Origin: Bdellovibrionales bacterium
GTDB lineage: Bacteria; Bdellovibrionota; Bdellovibrionia; Bdellovibrionales; UBA1609
DNA length: 64,000 nt
NCBI GenBank assembly: GCA_016716765.1
Contig: JADJVA010000009.1
Location: 1 to 64,000 of the forward strand
Direction: 5' to 3'
Shown: piece after piece, positions 36,000 through 44,906 of the stretch
Layout of the letters: every line of letters starts with the position of its first letter
Position numbering within the stretch: position 1 is the first letter of the stretch
Program-made: the position numbers and the translations under genes
Notes under the pieces: model-generated
Databases searched by the model: none
What the model saw: only the letters and a program-made list of their open reading frames with translations
Told to the model about the DNA's origin: nothing

Positions 36000-36599
36000 A
36001 TGATAAAGAGAGGCTCCCTGTTGGTTCGTCTTGTTTTGATGGTTTGGCTTGTTAGTTTGACTTCCTGCCGATGCAATAAACCCGTCATCCCAGAAAACCT
36101 ACTCATAGAATTCTCGAATCAGGACCTATATGTTGAGGGATCTGATCAAACTTCGATTTTAGCGGGCTCTAATTTTACGACTCGATTTCATGGGTCGGAT
36201 TCGAGGTTAAAGGTCATCCAAAATCATAACATCGACGAGGCAGAGGCTGAGAGCCGTGCACGAGATCGCATTTACTTCGTAACCTCGCTCTACAAGACTC
36301 AAGTATCACCGTATCCGGACCGTCTTTCGAATGTCATTTCTTGTGAGAGTCTTCCAGTGACAAATTCGCGCGAGATTGCTGGAGGTTGGATTAAGCGCGT
36401 CCAATTGTGGGCTAATGAGCGATATACATTTGGAAGTTGCGAGAAGGGTCAGCAAACGCAATTAGCCTTGGTGATGATGGTTTTTTGCAAGGAAAAGAGA
36501 GCCTATCTTGATTTGGAATACTTCGTGGGAGACAAGGATCATACCGATGCTAATTTGAGTCGGGCAAACGCCTTTGAGTCTTCAATAAAGTGTCGTTGA
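36000..36599 (+). CDS. Lipoprotein of unknown function
   Basis: A 199-residue lipoprotein. The signal peptide (LLVRLVLMVWLVSLTSC) ends in the lipobox LTSC at Cys23, followed by Arg-Cys. The mature part has further cysteines (ISCESL, GSCEKG, MVFCKE, IKCR) and a mixed alpha/beta pattern; I recognise no family. The gene stands alone, with about 400 bases of non-coding DNA on each side. The Shine-Dalgarno is modest (AGAAGGG about 14 bases upstream). Confidence 0.72.
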   Translation: MIKRGSLLVRLVLMVWLVSLTSCRCNKPVIPENLLIEFSNQDLYVEGSDQTSILAGSNFTTRFHGSDSRLKVIQNHNIDEAEAESRARDRIYFVTSLYKTQVSPYPDRLSNVISCESLPVTNSREIAGGWIKRVQLWANERYTFGSCEKGQQTQLALVMMVFCKEKRAYLDLEYFVGDKDHTDANLSRANAFESSIKCR

Positions 36600-37005
36600 T
36601 TGAACCTTGAGTTTGCTCGCTTTCATTTTAGCCAGGTCGGTTTAGCGAGGCTTGGTATTGTTGATCTGCAAAATTCGTCTCTTTAATCTGATCAGAATAT
36701 TGAACTTAGCAGGCACAATTGATAATGCATAACGTTATTTCGGATAATCAAGATATAGCATTTTACTCTGCGTAAATTCGATGCGTTATAGTTTTTTTGG
36801 ACCCTTTTCGATTGTCACCACTTGTTGTATTCGATTTCAGCGAATTATCGCTAGATTTGGTCTCTTTTGGCAGGCTTTTGCAACTAACAGCGATACAAAT
36901 CAAAATCTAACCAAATTCTAAAATGGGAAATTAATGTCTTGATCCTCGCAGAGCATTATATTAACCAATAAAAGAGGGAAAAATTTCATACTAAGGGGGT
37001 AAAAG
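36600..37005. other. Non-coding region before the GH35 gene
   Basis: About 400 bases without a gene. A small hairpin AGCGA-ATTA-TCGCT lies near 36838-36852. The last 20 bases hold the AAGGGGG ribosome binding site of the GH35 gene. No terminator for the upstream gene and no clear promoter could be picked out. Confidence 0.5.
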
Positions 37006-39438
37006 GTGCAAATAGTAGGCATCTTTTTGGGTATTGCATTGACTTTTTTTAATAATGGCGTTTTTGCCGATCAAAAAGTAGAAATCAAAAACAATCGACT
37101 TCATGTGGGTTCCAATCCGGAACCATTTCTGTTTGGAGCGGAACTTCAATATTTCAGGCTACGGGCCGGCCACGGTGCGAATATTCCGGCAGATAAAGTT
37201 TACCAATTGTGGGAGAGCGCTCTCGGACAAATGCGCAGGGCAGGAATGAATTCCTTGAGTTTTTATATCCCTTGGGATTTTCATGAGTATCGCGAGGGCA
37301 AATTTGACTTTAAAGGGACTGTGGACGAGGACCAAGATGGGAATCCAGACTATCCCTCTCGCAATGTTGTCTACTTCATAGAATTAGCTAGAAAATATGG
37401 ATTCAATCGAATCATGGTTAGGCCGGGACCCTATATCAATGCTGAATGGGGATTTCTGGGTTTCGGTGCCATTCCATTGTGGTTTCATGAAAAATATCCT
37501 GATTCCCACATGCGGAATCCATTTGGTCGTCGCACAAAGCTTTATGATTACCACAATCAAGACCTCCTTCGACTGACGAAGAAGTGGTTTCAGGCCGTCT
37601 ATGATCAGGTTCTTAAGGTGAACCTGGGCGATGACAGTCCGATTGTTTTTCTTCAGTTGGATAATGAAACAAATTTTATGTGGCAATCCATTTACAACCA
37701 TGACTACAGTCAGGCATCGATGGATCGCTATCGAAAATACCTGGCAGATGAATATTTGGTGATTGGAAAAATTAACGAGATTCATGGCCGAAATTATCAG
37801 GATTGGAACGAGGTTTTCCCTCCTGTAAAGCCAGGAAATAATATTGCTGAAGATGCTGATTGGTACCGATTCAATGACTGGAGCATCTTTGCCTACTTAA
37901 AAGAAATTCGAAAGATGTGGGAGGCAATTGGGATTCATGAGCCACAGCTTCTCTTCACTCTTGCAGAGAGCTACAACGCAACCGAAAATGGACTTCTTCC
38001 GAATTTTAAACTGCGTTCTTGGCCTGGAAAAACAGGAATGATCACCGTCAATCTCTATCCTAAGACCTATGAATCGGGTCAACTATTAAATCTTCCGTTT
38101 AAGTCAGACATTGACGTTAAGTCTATGGTGCAAGCAAACAAGTTTTACGTAGGAAATCAAGAGTGGCTATTAGGACCTGAAATTCAAGGAGGCTGGTGGC
38201 GGGGAATTGGCGTTTCGGAAGCCGCTCGCACTCAAACCTATTTGACGACGATAGGCCATGGTCTTAAGGCACTCTATGTGTACTATTTTACCGAAGGCCA
38301 AAACTGGCAACATGATTGGGCCTATCACCAGATCCGGCCGATCTTTGACAGACTGTTGGCCGATCAGGGGTTTGAATGGGTACCATCCGGGCAGCTGCCA
38401 GATTCATTTTGGGAGGAATTGCAAAATCGTGTAGATGACAACATTCTCGTTGGATTTAATGCTAAGGGCATCATATTGGATGGCCCTAATGCCGGCGCAG
38501 ATTTGTATTTCGATGCTCCACTGGATGCCGAAGCCAATCCTCGGCCGCACTTTCATATTTTGGAAGACATTGGTAAGAAAGTCGCCCAGCCATTTGGAGA
38601 TTTTTTAGCTGGAGCCATCGAGGTGTCCGATAAGATCGGGTTGTTTAAAGATGTAAATTGTCATGCTCCCTCTCGAGCAGGCCAAAAGGACAATGTGCTA
38701 TTGAATTCCGATTGGGCTGGAGGATTATTGGGCTTTTTGCTGCAAGCGGGATACAACCCGCTTGTTCTTCATGCTCATTTGCTAAATGAGAAGTCCTTGA
38801 AGGACCTAAAGATCATATTCCGTCAGGATTGCGGAGTGAGCAGTCATTTTTTGTCCTCGCAGCTTAAGAATTATGTCTCGCAAGGTGGCGTCCTTGTCAA
38901 TTTTGCCGAACAAACTTTTCTTGACGAAATAAAAAGCCAGGCCCCGTTGCTTTGCGAGACCAAGGAATTTTCGGCTTTGAAGCTTCAATGGCAGGTTTGC
39001 ACTCTGGGCAAGGGTTTCATCCTTCAAGTTAAAGATCCTTTTTACAGTCGAGTGAATTCTGACGACTACGCATCCCTAACCAAAATGATAGATTATCAAC
39101 GATGGATGAAGGCTGAAATACCAGCTTCATGGCCAGATCCACGACTATCTATTGTCGGTGGTGGAGATAGAACGGTGGTTTTTGGTCGGATTTCGCCTTC
39201 AAAAAAGGGACTTTGGATTACCGTTAAAACTGGTCAAAAGGCAAAACAGGCTGTTGCATTTCGTATTAGCTCCGAAACATTAGCTGCTGCTGGCTTGGCT
39301 CATTCAAAGCTGACCGTTCACAACGTATTGAGCGGCGAAAAAATGAAACAACTCATCAATAAATCCGGAGATATTATCGTCAATATTGATCTTCAGTCTG
39401 AGGACAGTAAGGCCCTATTTGTCAGTCAAGAATTATAG
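37006..39438 (+). CDS. Secreted GH35-family beta-galactosidase-like enzyme
   Basis: An 810-residue exported glycoside hydrolase, GTG start with AAGGGGG upstream. The signal peptide (VGIFLGIALTFFNNGVFA) is followed by a TIM barrel of the GH35 type: LSFYIPWDFHEY, RPGPYINAEWGFLGFGAIPLWF, VFLQLDNETNF with Glu221 as the likely acid/base, and WLLGPEIQGGWWRG with Glu392 as the likely nucleophile. Beta-galactosidases of this family remove terminal galactose from plant or surface glycans. The C-terminal 350 residues hold a Rossmann-like segment (KDLKIIFRQDCG) and beta domains. The next gene, a predicted glycan-binding alpha/alpha barrel, starts 39 bases later. Export indicates action on an extracellular glycan. 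Confidence 0.9.
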   Translation: MQIVGIFLGIALTFFNNGVFADQKVEIKNNRLHVGSNPEPFLFGAELQYFRLRAGHGANIPADKVYQLWESALGQMRRAGMNSLSFYIPWDFHEYREGKFDFKGTVDEDQDGNPDYPSRNVVYFIELARKYGFNRIMVRPGPYINAEWGFLGFGAIPLWFHEKYPDSHMRNPFGRRTKLYDYHNQDLLRLTKKWFQAVYDQVLKVNLGDDSPIVFLQLDNETNFMWQSIYNHDYSQASMDRYRKYLADEYLVIGKINEIHGRNYQDWNEVFPPVKPGNNIAEDADWYRFNDWSIFAYLKEIRKMWEAIGIHEPQLLFTLAESYNATENGLLPNFKLRSWPGKTGMITVNLYPKTYESGQLLNLPFKSDIDVKSMVQANKFYVGNQEWLLGPEIQGGWWRGIGVSEAARTQTYLTTIGHGLKALYVYYFTEGQNWQHDWAYHQIRPIFDRLLADQGFEWVPSGQLPDSFWEELQNRVDDNILVGFNAKGIILDGPNAGADLYFDAPLDAEANPRPHFHILEDIGKKVAQPFGDFLAGAIEVSDKIGLFKDVNCHAPSRAGQKDNVLLNSDWAGGLLGFLLQAGYNPLVLHAHLLNEKSLKDLKIIFRQDCGVSSHFLSSQLKNYVSQGGVLVNFAEQTFLDEIKSQAPLLCETKEFSALKLQWQVCTLGKGFILQVKDPFYSRVNSDDYASLTKMIDYQRWMKAEIPASWPDPRLSIVGGGDRTVVFGRISPSKKGLWITVKTGQKAKQAVAFRISSETLAAAGLAHSKLTVHNVLSGEKMKQLINKSGDIIVNIDLQSEDSKALFVSQEL

Positions 39439-39477
39439 AAGGGTAAATACAAATCAAATAACCGGGAGGGTTGTTCT

Positions 39478-40821
39478 ATGCGCAAAGGAATTGTGCTCGT
39501 TGTATTGTCACTTTTGTGGTTTGACGCTTTAGCGGGACCTGAACTGCTATCAATGAGAAGGTACTTCGTTTCGACCTACCAAAGCTTAGAGTGCATGCGT
39601 GGGCAGGATGGACTCCTCATGGATAAGGTTTTCTTAACTAACGAAAATAAGCCTTGTCCCGTTGTTCGTGCGCCATATGTGGATACGTCGCCCAGTAATA
39701 TTGGATTTGATCTTCTTGTTCAGGCCGAAGCCATGCGTGATCCCGTTCTGTATCGCCGCGCTCTTGAGAATATTAACACCACTCTGAATACGATCAGTAG
39801 AATGAGCTACCATGTCGATAGTGGTCTTCTTTTCAATCGCTACAGGGTCGATGGCACTCTCATTCCAACGGACTTGTTTGTTTCTTCGGTAGACAATGTT
39901 CATCTCTATTTGGCCCTTTGGACTCTCAGTCAGCCACCCTACTCATTCGAAGTTGCTAGGCATATTCTGCAACGAATGAACCTTTCTGTTTTTCACGAGC
40001 CAAACACGGATCTGGCCTACGGAGGGATTGAATATCGGCATGGTCAATGGAAATTGGTTGGATGGGGATATCGTTACTTGGGAACTGAAGCTCGAACTAT
40101 TTATGCATTAGGGAGAGCTCTCCAGGTTTTTCCCACCGCACGCACATCCGACAACGTCGTCGCCGAGCTTTTTGTCCATCCTAACTTAGGTGAACTATTT
40201 GGACTTTGGGACGGTGGTACGTTCCAACTTCTCCTGCCGGAACTATTACTTAAAGAGAGCCATTTCTCAAAGAAGTTCAATCAATGGTTTCATAACTATA
40301 TCAATTTCGTCGAAGCCGAAAAAACAAGGAGGGGTCTTGCCGTTCTTCCGGCGCATTCAGCCTGTCAGATCAGGGCCATACCTGATGATTACAATGGACA
40401 TGTTGGTAGCCTCAGTTTAGTCAGTACATTTAATTTGGATGCTTTATTTCCAGCTCTTCGGGAAATTTGGGAACAGGTCGTCTCTCCTCATGCTTTGTTT
40501 CTTATGGCTACCGTTGATTCACAGCGCATATTCCCAGCAATAAGGGACATGGAATCTGTTTCGGATGGGTACAAAAAACTATATCATGAAGAACTGGGCT
40601 GGTTGGATGGACTTCATGTGAATGGATCAGCGAATGGGCATATTGTTCCGGCCTTTCTCGCCTTAGATCAGGCAATTATTGCTCTTTCATTGGCTCAATC
40701 AATGTCGTCTGATGGTCTACTGAGTTCGGCGCGTTTACTTCAGCAAGACCCGGCTCGCGTTGAGAGGCTTAAAGATTACTATGGGGAAATAGAGCACTTG
40801 ATGTCTCGCCGCCCTCAGTAG
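39478..40821 (+). CDS. Exported alpha/alpha-barrel protein (DUF3131/glucoamylase-like)
   Basis: A 447-residue protein with a signal peptide (GIVLVVLSLLWFDALA), started at ATG with GGGAGGG seven bases upstream. Its DTSPSNIGFDLLVQAEA segment resembles the TSPTNIG-type motif of the glucoamylase-like/DUF3131 and GH94-associated alpha/alpha-barrel proteins. It is followed by the repeated helices and aromatic loops typical of that toroid, for example DSGLLFNRYRVDG, FVSSVDNVHLYLALWTL and LAYGGIEYRHGQW. It directly follows GH35, probably in the same transcript, so it may act on the same glycan. Catalytic residues cannot be assigned with confidence. Confidence 0.6.
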   Translation: MRKGIVLVVLSLLWFDALAGPELLSMRRYFVSTYQSLECMRGQDGLLMDKVFLTNENKPCPVVRAPYVDTSPSNIGFDLLVQAEAMRDPVLYRRALENINTTLNTISRMSYHVDSGLLFNRYRVDGTLIPTDLFVSSVDNVHLYLALWTLSQPPYSFEVARHILQRMNLSVFHEPNTDLAYGGIEYRHGQWKLVGWGYRYLGTEARTIYALGRALQVFPTARTSDNVVAELFVHPNLGELFGLWDGGTFQLLLPELLLKESHFSKKFNQWFHNYINFVEAEKTRRGLAVLPAHSACQIRAIPDDYNGHVGSLSLVSTFNLDALFPALREIWEQVVSPHALFLMATVDSQRIFPAIRDMESVSDGYKKLYHEELGWLDGLHVNGSANGHIVPAFLALDQAIIALSLAQSMSSDGLLSSARLLQQDPARVERLKDYYGEIEHLMSRRPQ

Positions 40822-40857
40822 GATTTGATTTAGTATGCAAGTGACTGAAAGACATCT

Positions 40858-41898
40858 CTATTTGTGGCTTTTTTTGGGTGCTACTGAAAGGATTTGATCA
40901 GTTACTTCTTTTCCATTTGATAATATTTTTGCCTCAGATAATCTTGGTATCAAGGTTGACCAATTTCCTTCTTTACTAAAAATGACTTTAAAGAGAGGAA
41001 GTGATTCAGCGACCCTTTTTGCATTCACTAGGGAAACCGCATGCCAAAATTTCATTTCCAGATTTTCGGGAAACATTTTTTCTGCCTTTCCATAATGACT
41101 AAGAGCTTCTTCAATTTTTTTCTCCTCAATCGCCAAGTCTCCCTGATTCATGTGTTCGTACGCCTTGTGTAAGGAGTAGAGACGTCTGAGTTCCATAATT
41201 GGATCTGTATTGTCTTCAACGTGCAGATCAACGAGACGGCCGCTCGCCGATTGGGCTTGTGACAGCTGCCCCGATACAATCAGGATGGCTGCAGATTGCT
41301 TCCCCCTCAAGTCACCACCCGTGGCCTGTGCGGCCTCTAATGCTTTGAGCAATCGCTCAGCCAAAGGACCTTTGCTCTCCAGAAAAGCTCTCTCCATGAC
41401 TTCAGGAACACCTTCTTTTATCATCAGATTTGATTGAACAGAGTAGTTATCCCCGGAGCGATGTCCGGCGAATTTGATGCATGACTTTCCGGAATGGGTG
41501 GCAAGGTTTCCCTTAGAATCAAGCATTGCAACTTGCCGAATCTCCGGATGAGGATCGGCAGCCTTTATCGCCTGTAGCGCCTGCTTTGCTGACCACCCTT
41601 CTTCCATCAATTTTATTCCACTCGTTCCGTAGCGCGTATCTATAAAGGACTGAGTTGCTACGACACCAACGCCTGCTTTGCCCCAAGGCACAAGTGAACC
41701 AATAGCAAACCAATGTGACTGAACAGCCACGCCCATCTCTCCCGTTCGGGGGTCTCGTGCGACAATGGAATAGGTGTGTACGGGTCTCGATGGCCTTGGC
41801 CTTTCAGCCACACTGTCTTCAGTTAGAAGCAAAAAGTGAAAGAGGCACAGAATTGAAATATAATAGATAATCCTTTTCACAAATTGCTCCACTGCCAC
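40858..41898 (-). CDS. DUF1028 protein with C-terminal TPR-like tail, exported
   Basis: A 346-residue exported protein. The leader (IIYYISILCLFHFLLL) is followed by a full DUF1028 domain: HTYSIVARDPRTGEMGVAVQS near residue 40, then VVATQSFIDTRYG, GWSAKQALQAI, and LRGKQSAAILIVS. The family has an Ntn-hydrolase-like pattern, but its reaction is not established to my knowledge. Residues 240-330 add one or two TPR-like helical pairs (ALSHYGKAEKMFPENLEMKF). The export signal is a point of interest. It converges on the carbohydrate genes. Confidence 0.85.
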   Translation of the reverse strand: MAVEQFVKRIIYYISILCLFHFLLLTEDSVAERPRPSRPVHTYSIVARDPRTGEMGVAVQSHWFAIGSLVPWGKAGVGVVATQSFIDTRYGTSGIKLMEEGWSAKQALQAIKAADPHPEIRQVAMLDSKGNLATHSGKSCIKFAGHRSGDNYSVQSNLMIKEGVPEVMERAFLESKGPLAERLLKALEAAQATGGDLRGKQSAAILIVSGQLSQAQSASGRLVDLHVEDNTDPIMELRRLYSLHKAYEHMNQGDLAIEEKKIEEALSHYGKAEKMFPENLEMKFWHAVSLVNAKRVAESLPLFKVIFSKEGNWSTLIPRLSEAKILSNGKEVTDQILSVAPKKSHK

Positions 41899-42030
41899 TG
41901 GGTTATCAGGAATAATCGAAGGAGACTACAAAACGGCCAATTGTGAGTCAAGTAGGGCTCGCTATGTTGTATTTACAGAATATGCAAGATAAATTACAGG
42001 CTTGTTAGATTTCCTCCAAAGTCTTGAGCA

Positions 42031-43191
42031 ATGGTGAATTTCATGTGCGTCACTCGTCTAAAAGCAGCCAATTTTGCCTTCATATTTCTTATTTCTATCA
42101 AGTTGATCGCTTGCTCACCATCTCACTCTATTCGATTTCGCACCGCTGAAGAGGTTTCGAATCTTCAAGAAAGGCCTTCGCTGAGGATCTTGGCCAAAGG
42201 ACATAACCGACGAATTGGCGTGGGAGCCATCAATTCCATATTAAAATATTCTGATTATTCTCGAAAGCTGATTGCGGATGAATTTGACTTTCTTGTCTCA
42301 GATTACCATATGAAATGGAAATGGATTCACCCTCATCGTGATTTGTGGAATTTCGATATTTCTGATGACTTGGTCAAATTTGCTCAGTCGCACTCACAGC
42401 AGGTGAAGGGACATGCATTGCTTTGGCATCGATCTCTTCCCGACTACGTGAAGAGCAGTCCGATCAGTTGGAATGAGGTTAGAGAGCATATCGAGACCTT
42501 AATGATCAGATACAGGTCTCATTTGTCTGCAAATGGAGACAAAACTCTCTTTGCTTGGGATGTGCTCAATGAAGCTATTGGTGACGTCGATAAAAATGGA
42601 AAAGTGGCCCTTCGTGAGACAGACTTTAAGCGGTTTTTGGGTGCTAACTATGTGGACAGAGTCTTCGCATTGGCAAGAGCAACTGACCCAGATGCTCTTT
42701 TGATCTACAATGATTTTGGCATGGAACTTCCAGGTCCGAAATCGGAATTCGCATTAGCTTGGCTTGAGGAATTGAAGTTTCGAAAGGTGCCAATTGATGT
42801 CATCGGTTTTCAAATGCACATTCCGTTGTGGAAAAAGGGGGCTCTAGAGAAATTTGAAGCGAATTTGAAGAGGTATTCAGATCTTGGGTTCCAGGTAACT
42901 CTGAGTGAAATCGACGTGGCTTTGTTTTCATCTGAAAAGGAATTTCGTTCGATGAGCGATGAGGAGGTGAATCAACGTCTTGAGCAACAGAAGAAAGTTT
43001 ATGCGGGGCTAATGAGAATATGTCTAAGGAATTCAAAGTGTATCGGACTCAGTCCTTGGGGACTAAGTGATTCCGACTCTTGGATCAAAAGAACCTTTGG
43101 CAAGAGTTACGAAGCGCCCCTGCTCTTCGATGATAGACTCCGAAAAAAGCCGGCCTATTGGGGGCTTCATGAAGCTTTGGAGTCACCTTAG
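42031..43191 (+). CDS. GH10 endo-xylanase-like lipoprotein
   Basis: A 386-residue lipoprotein (lipobox LIAC, Cys28) with a glycoside hydrolase family 10 barrel. Family motifs are MKWKWIHPHRDLWNF, KGHALLWH, FAWDVLNEAIGD with acid/base Glu181, LIYNDFGME, and VTLSEIDV with nucleophile Glu293, then GLSPWGLSD near the end. GH10 enzymes cut beta-1,4-xylan, and related ones cut other beta-glycans. Two ATGs are possible, at 42031 and 42043; both keep the signal. It follows the GH35 cluster but is separated by the DUF1028 gene on the other strand. Confidence 0.92.
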   Translation: MVNFMCVTRLKAANFAFIFLISIKLIACSPSHSIRFRTAEEVSNLQERPSLRILAKGHNRRIGVGAINSILKYSDYSRKLIADEFDFLVSDYHMKWKWIHPHRDLWNFDISDDLVKFAQSHSQQVKGHALLWHRSLPDYVKSSPISWNEVREHIETLMIRYRSHLSANGDKTLFAWDVLNEAIGDVDKNGKVALRETDFKRFLGANYVDRVFALARATDPDALLIYNDFGMELPGPKSEFALAWLEELKFRKVPIDVIGFQMHIPLWKKGALEKFEANLKRYSDLGFQVTLSEIDVALFSSEKEFRSMSDEEVNQRLEQQKKVYAGLMRICLRNSKCIGLSPWGLSDSDSWIKRTFGKSYEAPLLFDDRLRKKPAYWGLHEALESP

Positions 43192-43229
43192 ATGACTTGG
43201 CATTTCTGGTGTTTTTTGGATCTGATATT

Positions 43230-44834
43230 TCAGAGTTTCTCGCAATCTTTGGCCACTATTGACTTTGTTTTATTTCCCAGAAGATCCAATATTCGGTTTG
43301 CGACCTCCTGTCCTACGTAGCAAGCTCCCTTCTGTGAAAGATGCTCGAAATCGGTTTCAAAAAGATCTTTCAATCTTACTTTATTCATCACATCTAGAAT
43401 GATTGATCTTGTTGAAAGGAGGCTAGCGGGGGTCGATCCCAATCCTATTTCGAGAATCTCATCTCTCTCGTTTGGATATTGAAGGACTAATACTTTTACA
43501 CCCTTCTTGTGAGCAAAAGCGACGAGTTCCTTATAGGCATCGAAAGATGGTATGGCGGCTCTGCGTTTTTGGAAAATTCCCTGATTACGAAAGACCTCGT
43601 TGAGCATGGAATCGTTGTTAGAGAGGGCATAGAGTGAAAGTTGCCCTTTGTAAAGAGCGCGATCATCGGGAAGTCTCGTGCCTAATTGTTCCATGATTTC
43701 TTTGGCTTCATTCATTTTTCCTATCGCAACATAGAACTGTATCAAGGTAATAGTGATCTCCTCGGGAAGCTTAACTTTGCCATAGAGTGATTTTATGATT
43801 TCAAAACCCCGATGTACTTGATGTTTGGTAAAATAGCATTTAATGAGAGCGTTAAGCTGGTTTTTGGTAATAACTCCGAGCTGCATTGATTGTTCAAAGA
43901 GCGGAACAGCTCGGCATTTTTGGAGGGCATAAACCGCCCAGGATTTATAGACCAAGATAGGGCCAGTACTTTGTAAGCTCTCAGGTAGAGACTCAGCGAA
44001 TTCAATTACCTTTTTGGACATTCTTAGCCAGGAGAGGGATCTGATATAATCAGAGGCAATAGCTTCATCAATAAGAAATTCCGTTTTCTGGTCAAGATAT
44101 CTCAGAATGTCTTTTGCCTCTTCATCCTTTCCAATTTTTGCGTAGAAAGAAGCCGCTCTTGCCTTTATCTTGCCAAAAGAAAGAGGGTCCCATGGTAAGT
44201 CCTGAAGTTCGTGGATAATCGACAGTGCGGCTTCAGTTCTTCCATTATTTGAAAGAAGTTTAAGGTAGGCCAAACATCTATCTGGCTCCTTCAAGGCGTT
44301 CAGCTTAGTACAATCGCTCTTATTTGAATCTGAATGAGAGAGTAAAAGCGAAAGTGCATTGCCAATGCCAGAAAAGCTCTCTCCCAAGCGATCCAGGTGA
44401 TCAAGGAAAAAGCTTAAAACCCGTGAGCGAGTAATGATGTAACTAAATATTGGTGTCGTTTGCTTTCCAGTTTCTGATTCAAGGTCAGATTTTCCGAGCA
44501 TAAGCACGATGAGGGCAGGATTGTACTTTTCAATATCGCGACGAATACTTTGACTGACCTCTTCAGTTCTGAGAGCTGCCTTGGTCATGTCGATCAAAGA
44601 AATGTTCAATTGTGAAAGACCGCTTGCCATGAACTTTGTTGGATCAACAAAAATAGAATCGCCATAGACCAAAACTTGCGAGTGTTCCTCTGGGAGCGAG
44701 GAATGTTTCCGAATCAGAACTCGAAAATACAATCCGAGTTCTGTAGCCAGAAACAGAACAGTCAAGATCAAAACAAATTTAGCCAATTCCTTGGATCTAT
44801 TGTTTTGGCTAAGTTTTTTCATTGGTCCATCCAA
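43230..44834 (-). CDS. Membrane-anchored SGNH-like protein with a helical-repeat insertion
   Basis: A 534-residue protein; start at 44834 or, with a GGATGG-like site, at ATG 44822. One N-terminal helix (residues 19-40) is followed by SGNH block I, VLVYGDSIFVDP (Ser60), and a middle block LIVLMLGKSDLES (113-119). Then come about 230 residues of TPR-like helix pairs (for example ALSIIHELQDLPWDPLSFGKIK and ATELLIDEAI-type repeats), and finally VKVLVLQYPNE with the last block DFEHLSQKGA (Asp495, His498). So the helical repeats appear inserted inside the SGNH fold. The domain likely acts on glycans or lipids in the periplasm. Last gene of the minus-strand run starting at 50026. Confidence 0.72.
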   Translation of the reverse strand: MDGPMKKLSQNNRSKELAKFVLILTVLFLATELGLYFRVLIRKHSSLPEEHSQVLVYGDSIFVDPTKFMASGLSQLNISLIDMTKAALRTEEVSQSIRRDIEKYNPALIVLMLGKSDLESETGKQTTPIFSYIITRSRVLSFFLDHLDRLGESFSGIGNALSLLLSHSDSNKSDCTKLNALKEPDRCLAYLKLLSNNGRTEAALSIIHELQDLPWDPLSFGKIKARAASFYAKIGKDEEAKDILRYLDQKTEFLIDEAIASDYIRSLSWLRMSKKVIEFAESLPESLQSTGPILVYKSWAVYALQKCRAVPLFEQSMQLGVITKNQLNALIKCYFTKHQVHRGFEIIKSLYGKVKLPEEITITLIQFYVAIGKMNEAKEIMEQLGTRLPDDRALYKGQLSLYALSNNDSMLNEVFRNQGIFQKRRAAIPSFDAYKELVAFAHKKGVKVLVLQYPNERDEILEIGLGSTPASLLSTRSIILDVMNKVRLKDLFETDFEHLSQKGACYVGQEVANRILDLLGNKTKSIVAKDCEKL

Positions 44835-44906
44835 TTATTTAGTGAAGGCAAAGCATAGCAGTTCCCTGGATAACGGAAAAGCGCGGAAACAACGACTGAT
44901 CAAATA

